The position numbers were made by a program, and so were the translations under genes. From positions 3,889,557-3,953,556 of the forward strand of contig NC_020172.2 of NCBI RefSeq assembly GCF_000224145.3: 64,000 bases of DNA, in the 5' to 3' direction. Shown here one piece after another: positions 13,155 to 23,385 of this stretch; the first letter of the stretch is position 1, and each line of letters begins with the position of its first letter. This stretch comes from Ciona intestinalis. Taxonomy: Eukaryota > Chordata > Ascidiacea > Phlebobranchia > Cionidae. A model generated the notes under the pieces. It worked only from the letters and a program-made list of their open reading frames with translations, was not told the origin of the DNA and made no database searches.

Positions 13155-13702
13155 AATGTAAAAAGTGAACAACACAGTGAGAGGATATGAAATGACAATA
13201 GTTGAATCTGAACACAAATCTGTCATCTTGGATTAAAATAAAGGAACATCTTTTCTTTCACTTCTGAGATATGCGCTTGTATCTGAAAACAATCATATTT
13301 TTTTTAAATTGCTCTAATTGAATAGTTTGAATGAATGTAACTTACTTTATCCCGCATGTCTGGAAAACGACAGTCCCTAAAACATGGGTGTTCTGTTTCA
13401 TACACCTTGTTACAGCTTACGAGTCACCATGTATGTTGGTTTGTGGGTGAAATTAATTTTTTATTTATGGATGATAATTTGACAGTTCCCAAAGAAACAG
13501 ATAAAATCTTTTCTGATAAAGCTTTGTTACTGTGATCGAAAAGACAAAATAAAGCCAAACATTTATTTTAAATAATCGTTCAACTTCTCATCAGGGAATC
13601 TTACTAGATAGCAGATGAAATGTTGGAAATACATTATGTCTTTTTATACCAGATGAGATGGTAAAGTTTATTTATATTATGGGTGGAAGCAGAAGTGACA
13701 GA

Positions 13703-14107
13703 TACCCTTTTTGCATGGTCACTTTTATGCGCGTAAGTACTGGCATATTTACTCGCAAAAACAAAGTTAACACGCATAACGCCATAAGCGTGTAATCTGC
13801 TGTAGGAGGTTGGTTGTTATTCGCATTATGCGAGTAAAGAAAAGTAAGGTGAAAGTACAGTTTTACTTTTAAGAGCCTAATCTTTTTCGGGTATTAATTT
13901 TATAGGTTTTCGTTGGTAATAGCACCATAAAGTATTAAAACTTATTTTATAAGCTGGATTTAATAATATTGCGCTAAAATAAGCTTACTCAATGTTGATA
14001 CGCGCATAAACCAATGACCATGCAAAATAACGCGGTTAGCGAGTTATCATATGACGAGTTAATGCGGATCGTTATTCGCATTAACTTTTTACCATGCAAA
14101 AAGGGTA
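13703..14107. mobile_element. non-autonomous DNA transposon with TIRs and TA duplication
   Basis: Left end CCCTTTTTGCATGGT at 13705, and its exact reverse complement ACCATGCAAAAAGGG ending at 14105. The dinucleotide TA flanks both sides (13703-13704 and 14106-14107). The body is about 400 bp with no coding capacity and contains 'cgcataa' and 'ttattcgcat' words in both orientations. A TA target duplication fits a Tc1/mariner-type or similar mobiliser (inference). Confidence 0.72.
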
Positions 14108-14182
14108 TGAATGTTCATACAAAATATTGTAAAACCTTTATCTTAACTTAACCAGATGATCTCTTGAAAGATTATTTACATG

Positions 14183-17100
14183 TTACTTTCTGGTAGCAGA
14201 AATAACCGAATATTCATCAATATCGTAAAATGAAACCTTAATTCCGGTATCTCGGTCACGGATTGATAAAAGACCATTCTCCAATGTTTCATCATTTATA
14301 ACAATGGCGCATGGCACTCCAAACTGATTTAATGCATTAATATCAAGGTTTTCATTCAAGCAGCTGACGTTGATTTCACGAACCCAATCACATAACTCTT
14401 CAGATAACTTGAAAATAACATATTTTAAGTAAATGTCATTTATATTTTTAACCTGGCGCCATGGCTAAGTAGTTAGCACGCGTGTCTGTAACCCAGAGGT
14501 AATCGGTTCAAGGCTAGTCGCTGCTACCATACTGGGTATTTGTCCTTAAGCAAAACACTTAACGGTAATTGCTCCAACTCAGTGGTCACTAATAGGTTGT
14601 CCAAATTATCAACCATATATCAAAAAAGATACATCCCAAAAAATAATCACCCACAAAGTAACAAACATGGTAACATATAAGCTGGCACGAGTTGTATCAA
14701 CACCCGTGTTTTATTGAATTGCTGTTTATTTCTTATATGACCAACTATTGTCGTGCCTAAGAACACATACTCTCACAATGGTAGCAGCGAAGAGCCTTGA
14801 ACCGGTTACCTCTTGGTTAGAGGTAGGCGCGCTAACCAACTGTGCCACAGCGCCAGATAAAACAATTTAATTTTGGTTACAAAAAAAGCAACTATCCAGT
14901 GGTGCAGACACCTATACAATATAGTTTTAACAATAAATATGAAATACTTGGGACAAAGATGATGTTTCATTCCCTTCAATTAGAATAGCAATCTTTACAG
15001 GTGCTATGTGTCGATGTAGTCGTAACATGATCTGTTTATAATCATCAATTCTGTAATGCAATTAGTTTTTTTGTGATGGAACAAAAAGATTTATTACATG
15101 CATTTTATAGAAGTCAAGACTACATTTAACATGGCTGTATAATGAACTATTGTGGATAAAATATGTTTTTATTTTAATTGTTCATTCAAGACATTAAATG
15201 TAACCTGCTCTATCATTGCGTGGCAGGAAAATAACTGTTGTTATAACACGGGGGTTCTGTTTCACACATCTTGTGCCAGATTACTAGTTACCAAGTATGT
15301 TACTTAGTAGCTAATTTTTATTTTTTATGGGGGATTCTTTTATTTCTGTATGCGCTAACGGGGGTCACTTTCAACCTCATTTATAACTGTTATTCATATT
15401 TACCTCCAGGATTCTAAAATGAAACATTTCTGTTAATAAATATATAAGTGCACAGTGACTTTCAGAACACATTATATCAAAATCTAGTTAGAAATCAAAA
15501 TTACATAATTTCATGATAAGAATCCAATAATATTGCTGCTGCCAATTCCAACAAATTTACTTTGGTACAAACCACAGAAACTTGGCTGTCTTTCCAATCT
15601 TTACTTTGCTGGAAAAGGAGAAATTTAAAACACAAGCAAATGAAATGTGACGAAGTTAGGCAACCTTTTTGACTGCAGGGAAGGCTTTTTCCAAAAAAAA
15701 CTTTTTAGACTGCAGGGGATTTTCATCCAAATAAATGTAAATAGTTTTTTAACTGTAAGCGTGTTTTAACAACTGCTGTTTTGTCGCTATATTCTTCCTT
15801 TCTATTTAAACATGTTTTCAATCTTTGCTATCGTAATCGAAGAGACAATAAAGGTCTTTTTATTGTAGCAGACCAAAAAATAAAGGGTTACATAAAAACT
15901 TACACAAACAACTCTATTAAGGGCAACGGGTAAATTCTTGTGACTTGAATATTCCTGCACAGATAATTCAATTCCAGATTGAGGTTTAAATATATTAGAA
16001 CTTCGTGAAGGATTAATATCTGACTTGTTGTTGGCAGCATTTGCTTGTAGTTGTGCGATCCGATGAAAATACTAAAAACAACATTATTATATGGAAATAA
16101 GGGTTTATTATATACTGAATGAATGTTACTTTATTTATCCGTGTATTACCGTGTATGGTGATTATTTTTTAATTTTTTGTACTGTTATATATATATAGTG
16201 GGGCAAGGTGAGACACCCTTCAATTCTATTTTCACGTCTCATTTGTTAGTAAACAAAGAACATTTAAGGAATCATATAAGCATATCTAAACCACCCCAAA
16301 AACTGTTTACTTTTTTTTAATAACATGATCTTTACTATCGCTGTCAAAGGAGAAATAAAAATTGTTATTCACCTTTTTTGCCCACTGAGATTGACTTGAT
16401 TGCATATTGTCAAACTCTAATGAAATATTCTTCATTTCAGTGATTCTCATAAGGAATAAACCATCATAAATACATCTGTTGTAAATGAATGAAAAAGTGT
16501 AACTTGCTTTATCCTCATGTGGCAGGAAAACAAGTCTTCAACAAGGGCATTCTGTTTCATACACCTTATACCAGCTTAAGACCTATGTAACTTTGTGGGT
16601 AATTGTGGGTACTTTTTTATATACATTGTCTGGCTGACAGTTTTATACAACCCATTAGTGACCACTTTGATTATTACTATTACTAATAAAATTAAAGTTT
16701 AAAATTGTACATAGTACATGTATATACCTTTGGCTAACATCATTTAAAGGTAAATGTGACATCATATTCAAGACAATTGTTGGCTTTTCTGGACTTACTG
16801 AGAAACCATTGCTTGGAACGAACTGATCCATCACATCAAATGTATTGCTATATCTACATAAAGATAAATAGATGAAAATAACTTGCTTTATTTTGGAATG
16901 GCTGGGAAATGACAGTCAGGGGTGTTCTGTTTCATACACCTTGTACCAGCTTATAAGTTACCACGAATGTAAGTTTGTTGGTGATTGTTTTTTCGGGGAT
17001 TTTATGTTTTTTTTAATATATTACTGACAATTTAGACAACCCATTAGTGACCACTGGGTTGGAGCTATTGCCATTAAATGTCTTGCCCAAGGACACATTC

Positions 17101-17528
17101 TCACAATGGTAGCAGCGACGAGTCTTGAATCGATTACCTCTAAGTTGGAAACAGACATGCTAACCAACTGTGGCACATCTCCAGACAAAATAATTTAAAA
17201 TCAAATAAATAAATAAGTTAAAGTAACCTTACATTTGGCCCACTTTAAAGTCATAACAATTTGTTTTAACCAGTGCAAAGTTTCTCCACCATTCTGATTT
17301 AAGATTTTGAATCAATTCACACAACATTATATCGGGTTCAAAAAGTCCATCTTTATTTTGCTGTAAATATCTTCCCTCTTGTAGTAATGAGGTAACTTTA
17401 GCATCAAAGTGCTTAAATATACCATGACAAACTTTCGTTGAGTTTCTTCTGCTTCTTGTCGCAAATCGTGTGACTGGAATTGCAATTAATAAACGACAAG
17501 ACTTCAAAACTTGTTTCACCAAAGGCAT
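14183..17528 (-). CDS. POLG2: DNA polymerase gamma accessory subunit (POLG2)
   Basis: Seven phase-compatible exons: 17233-17528, 16728-16853, 16373-16475, 15904-16071, 15505-15608, 14948-15050 and 14183-14407. They give 374 residues, against 485 in human. POLG2 is the processivity subunit of the mitochondrial DNA polymerase and derives from class II aminoacyl-tRNA synthetases. The N-terminus is basic and probably mitochondrial (MPLVKQVLKSCRLLIAIPVT), followed by 'LIQNLKSEWW' (human LRKNLAAEWW). From about residue 270 the anticodon-binding-like domain shows 'LHRHIAPVKIAIL' and 'ETLENGLLSIRDRDTGIK', close to human 'LHPCLAPIKVAL' and 'TTLENGLIHLRSRDT'. The start lies 143 bp after the RTN4IP1 stop on the same strand. 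An acceptor-like 'gatttttcag' ends at 17572, as expected for a downstream operon gene. Confidence 0.9.
14452..14718 (+). mobile_element. tRNA-derived SINE
   Basis: The head has A-box-like 'tggctaagtagttagc' and B-box-like 'ggttcaaggct' spacing of a tRNA, followed by the family body. It lies in the last intron of POLG2. Confidence 0.7.
14742..14858 (-). mobile_element. tRNA-derived SINE, partial
   Basis: The reverse complement shows the tRNA-like head (B box in 'ggttcaaggctc', A box in 'gcacagttggttagcgc'). It lies opposite in orientation to the neighbouring SINE at 14452-14718. Confidence 0.68.
16880..17192 (-). mobile_element. tRNA-derived SINE, near full length
   Basis: On the minus strand: tRNA-like head at the right end, then the body with 'gacatttaatggcaatagct' and a tail to the left. 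It lies in POLG2 intron 1. Confidence 0.68.
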
Positions 17529-17571
17529 TTTTTTTTTAAATTTGATAAAGAAAAAATACAGAAAAGTACAT

Positions 17572-17596
17572 CTGAAAAATCACTATAATGTTTATT
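17572..17596 (-). promoter_or_regulatory. candidate intercistronic poly(A) signal and trans-splice acceptor
   Basis: On the minus strand, between the RTN4IP1 stop and the POLG2 start: AATAAA at 17591-17596, followed about 18 nt later by 'gatttttcag' whose AG ends at 17572. This is the layout expected where an upstream mRNA is polyadenylated and a downstream mRNA receives a spliced leader. Inferred from sequence only. Confidence 0.5.
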
Positions 17597-17671
17597 TAAT
17601 GAATTTTGAAAAAGACGTACACAATCAAATGTATAACAGCGCAAAAACAGAACAGTATGAAAAACACTTTA

Positions 17672-19027
17672 CTATAAATGAATAATCTTTTCAATATCTG
17701 GTTTTACTGAAGCTTCAGTCAATCCAGAAACATTTATCACAGACTTGCCACGAGCGCCCCCACAACTTAACACCTCAAATGCCTTCGGTACATCATCAAA
17801 ACTATATATTGAGTCAATAACTGGTTTTATCATACCACTGTCCACGAGACGGGCAATCTCAAGTAAATTGTGGCGATCAGGTTTATAATATGCCCATTTT
17901 ATGTTAACGTCCGGTCTGGCCGCTTTCTTTTTTGTGAAATCAGTGACAGATGTTGAAAGGCCAACTACAGCTCCAAGTTTGTCCGTGTTTTCTACAACAG
18001 GACTTCTTAATGTCACATACGATCCATTCGTCACGAGGACATTAGACACCCAATCAGATGCATCAACACCAACAGCATCGAACACAAGGCTAAACTTGTC
18101 TACGTTTTGTAATTCTTCGTTTACGTCTTTGGTTTTGTAATCAATGCATTCCGCCCCTAAGTTGCTACAAAGAGGAACTGCATTAGTGGAACAAGTGGTT
18201 ATGACTGTATACCCATGGGCTCTTAAATACTGGATTGCAAATGTACCGATTCCACCACTGCCTCCAAGCACAAGAGCTCTTTTAGGGTGCTTTTGGCTAA
18301 CAACAATTTCTTTAATGGCAGACAGTACAGTTAGCCCAACGTAGGGAATAGAAGCTGCTTCAATGTGACTGCAAGTTGCTGGTTTTTGTACAACGCAGTC
18401 TAAGTGGACGCAAACATAATCGGAAAATGATCCAGGCGTATGTAACATTGGTGCGCCATAAACGTCATCACCTAATTTAATATCAAAAACTCCTGTTCCG
18501 ATATCTACTACAGTACCTGAGAAATCTCGGCCCAAAACTATAGGGAATTCATACCCATCAAACATTTTACTTACACCTGGCACAGATGACGCAGCATAAT
18601 GTATCGGGCTTCGTTTTAGATTGAACAAATTGGCGCCATACCCTTCACACATTCTGATATCTATAGGGTTGATACTAGCGGCGTGAACTTTTATCATTAC
18701 ATCGTTTGTGTTTCTTACAGCCTGGTATAAATATGAGCGTCTAGCATCCAAAATACTGGTCATTTTACGAGCAAATGGTGTCTCGACAGCGTCTAGTTTA
18801 AGAACACTTGCAGGGGGACCATATTTCTCAATGATCCAGGACCTCATATATTGTTGCTTGCGAAAACCCCGGTTTTCTGTTTCTGCCCATTCTTGGAATG
18901 TTTTGTCATGTTCTTCTTTCTCTTTGTCCAGTTTTTCACGAAAGCTCTTTCGAAAACCGCATCGTTTATGTAGTGTGGTAATAGGAGTTAACTGTTTCAA
19001 ATACAAACCGTTTTTTGAACTTAACAT
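17672..19027 (-). CDS. RTN4IP1: reticulon-4-interacting protein 1, mitochondrial NAD(P)H oxidoreductase
   Basis: Single exon of 451 residues from the ATG at 19025-19027 (MLSSKNGLYLKQLTP), ending in TAG. It is a medium-chain dehydrogenase/reductase of the quinone-reductase-like type. The N-terminus is basic and probably a mitochondrial presequence. Residues roughly 55-95 include 'SWIIEKYG', then comes the GroES-like domain ('ASINPIDIRMCEGYG', 'GRDFSGTVVDIG'). The Rossmann NADPH-binding motif is 'VLGGSGGIGTFAIQYLRAHG'. The C-terminal part has 'SIYSFDDVPKAFEVL'. The human protein acts in mitochondria and is linked to coenzyme Q biosynthesis and optic atrophy (established knowledge). The frame extends upstream only through a TTG and an acceptor-like 'cttctttcag' (AG at 19047-19048), so the ATG at 19027 is preferred. 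Confidence 0.92.
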   Translation of the reverse strand: MLSSKNGLYLKQLTPITTLHKRCGFRKSFREKLDKEKEEHDKTFQEWAETENRGFRKQQYMRSWIIEKYGPPASVLKLDAVETPFARKMTSILDARRSYLYQAVRNTNDVMIKVHAASINPIDIRMCEGYGANLFNLKRSPIHYAASSVPGVSKMFDGYEFPIVLGRDFSGTVVDIGTGVFDIKLGDDVYGAPMLHTPGSFSDYVCVHLDCVVQKPATCSHIEAASIPYVGLTVLSAIKEIVVSQKHPKRALVLGGSGGIGTFAIQYLRAHGYTVITTCSTNAVPLCSNLGAECIDYKTKDVNEELQNVDKFSLVFDAVGVDASDWVSNVLVTNGSYVTLRSPVVENTDKLGAVVGLSTSVTDFTKKKAARPDVNIKWAYYKPDRHNLLEIARLVDSGMIKPVIDSIYSFDDVPKAFEVLSCGGARGKSVINVSGLTEASVKPDIEKIIHL

Positions 19028-19046
19028 TTTATTCCAACCATACTGC

Positions 19047-19056
19047 CTGAAAGAAG
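19047..19056 (-). promoter_or_regulatory. candidate trans-splice acceptor upstream of RTN4IP1
   Basis: Pyrimidine-rich 'cttctttcag' on the minus strand, 19 nt upstream of the RTN4IP1 ATG, with no upstream coding exon evident. Possible spliced-leader addition site. A short out-of-frame ATG lies between it and the start. Confidence 0.4.
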
Positions 19057-19363
19057 AATTCAACTTTTAATACAGTCTACAAATTGTTCAATGCAAAATT
19101 TCCTAGATTTCGATTTAGTGAGAACTTTTTTGTAAAAATGCGAATAGTTAGACAAAGGTAAAGATCATTTTTACAATTGTTGATTTGTTAGAAAAGTAAG
19201 AACTGCAAAAGAACATGAACATATATATTTACAAATCCAAATTTATAAACAAGCGTTTATGTAATTGTTCAATGCAAAAAAGTACCCACATGTCCACTAT
19301 TTTTACAAGTTTATTTGGCTAGTTTTAAAAATATATATACTAGTACTGGAATGTTAAGTTTGG

Positions 19364-20749
19364 TTAATGACGGTCTTTTCTGGGAGATCCATGGTGCCTG
19401 GAACGATGTTTTTTATGTTTTTTTAATTTTGAGGACCTTTCGTCACCATCATCTTTTCTTCCGTTTTTATGACGTTTCTCGTTTCTGTATCGGTCCCTAC
19501 TTCCGGAATGGTCGCGGCGTTTATGTCGATATCTTTCTTTCTCTTCTGAAGAATCTCGACGGTCTTTAGATATGCTGTAGGATTTGGGCAGGTCAGATGA
19601 GACGCCGTTACCGTCGTGATGACGAGGTTTATAAGCGGGTGAACGACTCCCTGATAATGACCTTGGGGATCTTTCTCTACGTTTATGTCGTGTTCTTTCA
19701 TGAGCGTTATCAGTAGAGTGATGAGTCCTTTTTCGTGATCGAGAATCTCCCGCATCACTGCGGTGATCCCTGGATAATGAAGAAGGACGCTTCTTATCAT
19801 CTCTTTTGGGAGAAGCATTATCCTGAAATGGACTTGAATTTGTAACGGGAGAATTTTGAACTGAAGCAGTGGAAAGTCCGGCTGCTTCCCTTGCTTTTGC
19901 TTTCTCTTGTTGCAAGAACTTCCGGCGAATATCAACTTGTTTCTCCAGTTCATCGTGGGTTGCTTTTTTATGTTGGTAAAGTCTCATTAGGTCCATGCAG
20001 ATTTGCTGAATGTCTTCTTCTGTTGCATTAAACAAACAAAACCAATGTGGTTGGTTGGGCAGTGGTACTTGTAACACTCTTGCAGCCATATAAATGCATG
20101 CACAGGCTATTGTTTCTGGAGTATATCGTACAAAGACAGTTGTTCGTAAAGAATCATTCATATAATTCCATGCAGTTTGAACTAAATCTCTATTCTTCTC
20201 CATTTCCAAAACTTGCAGATACACGACAATGATTTTATGCGGGTGTTTTACATGAACGCAAAACCCAAGTTCTTTTAAAAGTCTCCTTTCAGATTTAATG
20301 ACATTATTTTTTAGCATAATGTAGTTTGAATCCAACTGCATAGGCGTTGGAGATTTTGTAACCCGACGCTGTCTAATATAGTGAAAAACGTTAATTACGT
20401 CTCGAACTCGTCTGGGAGCCTCTTCAACTTTAGAAGCTAACCAAATACAGGCCATTGCCACTTCCTCCATCTTGTTTTTAACAAACGATTTTGCGAAGAA
20501 AAACCTTTGAAACAGCACCTGAGCGTTTGCCATAGCAACCTGAGGCACCTTAAGCATAATACCTGCTTCTTGTATGTATTCACATCCCAGTAATCTCAAG
20601 TCTTCCTCTGTGGATGCATTCAACCCATCAGAGCTTGATGGAGTGTGTTCTATCTTCTCAGTTGGAAATAAGCAGTTCTCTAAAGTCAGTTTAACACCGG
20701 CATATTCTTGTTGCATTGAAGCAACTGTGTCAGTTACAACTGAACCCAT
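19364..20749 (-). CDS. CCNL: cyclin L (CCNL1/CCNL2 type)
   Basis: Single exon, 461 residues, ATG at 20747-20749. Two cyclin folds are visible. The first (about residues 45-170) has 'ANAQVLFQRFFFAKSFVK' and 'ACIWLASKVEEAPRR'. The second (about 175-285) has 'KELGFCVHVKHPHKIIVVYL' and 'ACACIYMAARVLQVPLP'. The C-terminal third is rich in Arg/Ser/Lys/His ('SRSRKRTHHS', 'RRERSPRSLSGSRS', 'KLKKHKKHRSRHH'), the RS domain typical of cyclin L, which pairs with CDK11 and acts in pre-mRNA splicing and transcription in the nucleus. It is slightly shorter than human CCNL1 (526). An acceptor-like 'gatttcag' lies about 30 nt upstream of the ATG. AATAAA (minus strand, 19310-19315) lies about 50 nt after the stop. 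Same strand as, and just upstream of, RTN4IP1 and POLG2. Confidence 0.94.
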   Translation of the reverse strand: MGSVVTDTVASMQQEYAGVKLTLENCLFPTEKIEHTPSSSDGLNASTEEDLRLLGCEYIQEAGIMLKVPQVAMANAQVLFQRFFFAKSFVKNKMEEVAMACIWLASKVEEAPRRVRDVINVFHYIRQRRVTKSPTPMQLDSNYIMLKNNVIKSERRLLKELGFCVHVKHPHKIIVVYLQVLEMEKNRDLVQTAWNYMNDSLRTTVFVRYTPETIACACIYMAARVLQVPLPNQPHWFCLFNATEEDIQQICMDLMRLYQHKKATHDELEKQVDIRRKFLQQEKAKAREAAGLSTASVQNSPVTNSSPFQDNASPKRDDKKRPSSLSRDHRSDAGDSRSRKRTHHSTDNAHERTRHKRRERSPRSLSGSRSPAYKPRHHDGNGVSSDLPKSYSISKDRRDSSEEKERYRHKRRDHSGSRDRYRNEKRHKNGRKDDGDERSSKLKKHKKHRSRHHGSPRKDRH

Positions 20750-21440
20750 GATCTACCAACTAGCCGGTTTTTCTACACCTGAAATCAAACATACTGGGGA
20801 TAAAAGTAGCTCCAAACTTTTTATGTTTTAAATTTGCTACAGAATTCACTCTTGGTTAAAAAAAGACTGACAAAACCAATATAAAAGTAGTTAGTGGTTT
20901 ATAGAGTAATTTTGCTAACTTGTAAAGAAAAAATATATATTTCCGCTGAAAATCCGCACCAAAATATTGTGAAAAAGTATTCCTGGCACATTTACTTAAA
21001 ACACCATACATTTTTTACGCAGAGATTATACAAACAAGCAATTATTTAAGCTGCAACTGGCTGAACAATTATAAGTTAATGGATGCGTGCTCACATTAGC
21101 ATAACTTTAAAATAAACGTTATTAGTTAGAACTCACGTCGTGTATACTACCTTAAACCTATACACTAAATATTAGATAAATAGTTTAAATTTAACCTTGT
21201 GCCTCGCTTTAACTTTGCAATGTTAATTTTTTGACAATGATCCATAAGCACGGGCTAGGTAAACAGATCTACAACTGTTACCTACGATCCATAAGCACGA
21301 GTAAAGAGCATAGCGTAAGTTATGTTGTAGTGGACAAGGTAATTCTAGTATACAGTATACAGCTTCGCAGTATTTGGCGGCCATTTTTGATACTTTCTAG
21401 TAGTGTTATATCATAGCCTTTGCATACATATGTTATACCC

Positions 21441-21473
21441 AAAGTCCATAGAGAAGTGATTTCTATGGACTTT
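21441..21473. repeat. perfect 12-bp inverted repeat (hairpin)
   Basis: AAAGTCCATAGA at 21441-21452 and its exact reverse complement TCTATGGACTTT at 21462-21473, with a 9-nt loop. Pairing extends partly outward ('ttatacc' and 'ggttata'). Confidence 0.8.
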
Positions 21474-21944
21474 GGTTATACCATGGGGCAGAATCGGTAA
21501 AAAAACATGTTTAAATACAGACTCTGCCATTTTTATAAAAAAATTTATAAAAGCCTTTCAAACTAAAACTTCGTAGTCATTCCAGCAAGCATCAGCGAAT
21601 AAATTTAGTCAACAAAAGATATTTACAGAATAATAAGTCTGTAACCTTACGACTATAAAAGCGCGTTGTTTATTCAAAACACATTGAAGAGATGTGGAAT
21701 TTTTGTGCTAACAGTATACCAACTCAGCCTACAGTACTATATAAGATTTAATTAATTCACTTTATTGCAGATGACAGTTTGCACAGTTCAGTTAAGTTAA
21801 TGTATTCTCTTTAGTGTAGATATTAAAGGGATTCCTTGACATATGGTTTAATACATTACTCTTTCAGAAATCACATGACAAGAATATCGGAAACGTCAAA
21901 TGAAGGAAGCAATCGCGTTTGCAAACTTGATTTTCTGTAGAACT

Positions 21945-22475
21945 TACAAATGAATCGTTGTTTTCGCTTTAGTTTTCTATGAAAATTGAGCCGACAGCGC
22001 AGACAGTGTTTGCGCATCGCAAGCGTGTTTTTGCAGTGTTTACAGTCAAAAGCAGTTGAATTTATAAATCAAAAAATGTTTAAACCGGCTATAAAGAAGT
22101 TTAAATAAACAGATAAGGGCCATTGCAACAACCACTGCTGTTTTTCCTTTTTTTATTCTTGACAGTTAGCGTGTTTTTGCACTTTTGAAAAATTCGATGC
22201 GAGATCACACGATCATTAGTCTGTTGCAATGAGCCATTTTTGTCATTGAAACGACTTTGAACGGGTCTAATTAGTTTTCCCCTTGTGGTTCATACAAGTA
22301 ACTGCTTTTGATTGTAGGTACCGCAGTGTATAGGTTTTGGATGCTTTTTTATTTGCACAAAAACTAAATTAATTGACGATGATCGTATCGCATAATGTAC
22401 CAACATAACTTTGCCATCTAGTATTTGTTCAATCTTCAAGGAAAACTGAAGCGAAAACGACGATTCATTTGCAAC
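21945..22475. repeat. imperfect foldback element
   Basis: 'caaatgaatcgttgttttcg' near 21949 matches the reverse complement of 'gaaaacgacgattcatttg' near 22453. Inner pairs also match: 'cagtcaaaagcagtt' near 22044 with 'aactgcttttgattg' near 22300, and 'ggccattgcaaca' near 22118 with 'tgttgcaatgagcc' near 22223. Confidence 0.6.
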
Positions 22476-22714
22476 AGAGTCCGTATAGGCTATAAACACA
22501 ATTTTTACGTTTAAGTTATACTTTAAGCTTATAATGCTTCCAGACATGCCTACACAAAACAGCAAGAACCTTTTTTGTTAGGGCACAACGTGGCAACACC
22601 AAGGTTTCGGAGTAACGAAGGTTTCTCAAAAAAGTCAGAAAAAGGCTGTCTAAANTAAAGGATGTTATAAATTGTCGAGAGAGCGACAGTCCTTAGATCA
22701 ATATTCTAACAGTC

Positions 22715-22809
22715 ATGAATCACAAACTTCTTATCTGCCTGGTTCTCGTTTCTCTAATGCAGGTCGCCGCGGGTTGCTGGAATCTTAAAGACACATTGGG
22801 ACGCACTGA
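22715..22809 (+). CDS. signal-peptide exon of an unidentified small secreted protein (partial)
   Basis: The ATG at 22715 opens a clear signal peptide (MNHKLLICLVLVSLMQVAAG). 'CWNLKDTLGRT' follows, and then a good donor (gtaagt) at 22810 with phase 2. The next intron runs into the 500-N gap at 22886-23385, so the following exon may be lost. A possible second exon at 23937-23965 ('DELLLLEND' frame, acceptor 'ttacag', donor gtaag) joins in phase. A third possible piece at 24870-24898 would end the frame after 'FNNGCGIL', but that acceptor more likely belongs to the thioesterase gene, which uses a different frame there. The product could be a peptide precursor or small immune/secreted protein. 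I do not recognise the family. Confidence 0.55.
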
Positions 22810-22885
22810 GTAAGTTTTATTTTGAAATGCCTAAATATTTGCTTAAAAATTTGCAAGAAAATGCTATGCTAAAAAAACTGCTATG

Positions 22886-23385
22886 NNNNNNNNNNNNNNN
22901 NNNNNNNNNNNNNNNNNNNNNNNNNNNNNNNNNNNNNNNNNNNNNNNNNNNNNNNNNNNNNNNNNNNNNNNNNNNNNNNNNNNNNNNNNNNNNNNNNNNN
23001 NNNNNNNNNNNNNNNNNNNNNNNNNNNNNNNNNNNNNNNNNNNNNNNNNNNNNNNNNNNNNNNNNNNNNNNNNNNNNNNNNNNNNNNNNNNNNNNNNNNN
23101 NNNNNNNNNNNNNNNNNNNNNNNNNNNNNNNNNNNNNNNNNNNNNNNNNNNNNNNNNNNNNNNNNNNNNNNNNNNNNNNNNNNNNNNNNNNNNNNNNNNN
23201 NNNNNNNNNNNNNNNNNNNNNNNNNNNNNNNNNNNNNNNNNNNNNNNNNNNNNNNNNNNNNNNNNNNNNNNNNNNNNNNNNNNNNNNNNNNNNNNNNNNN
23301 NNNNNNNNNNNNNNNNNNNNNNNNNNNNNNNNNNNNNNNNNNNNNNNNNNNNNNNNNNNNNNNNNNNNNNNNNNNNNNNNNNNNN
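22886..23385. other. assembly gap (500 N)
   Basis: A run of 500 N inside the intron after the signal-peptide exon. Flanking sequence shares a local duplication (about 22545-22625 and 23720-23800). Confidence 0.99.

Larger units (their letters stand above)
11427..14182. other. intergenic, repeat-rich, with one small gap
   Basis: No coding exon could be supported. The stretch contains palindromic MITE copies (11486-11692, 11746-11919 and 12959-13154), SINE tail fragments (about 12454-12574 and 13330-13500), a TA-flanked inverted-repeat element (13705-14105) and a 50-N gap at 12575-12624 with matching sequence on both sides. Confidence 0.7.
20750..22714. other. intergenic region between divergent genes, with inverted repeats
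   Basis: No coding exon supported. The proximal part should hold the cyclin L promoter (minus). A short hairpin lies at 21441-21473, and a longer foldback has arms around 21945-22050 and 22300-22470. One undetermined base is at 22655. Confidence 0.6.

Noticed and set aside
19423..19953. 176-codon minus-strand frame inside cyclin L
   Set aside because: Shadow frame of the RS-domain coding region. No domain, and it overlaps a clear gene.
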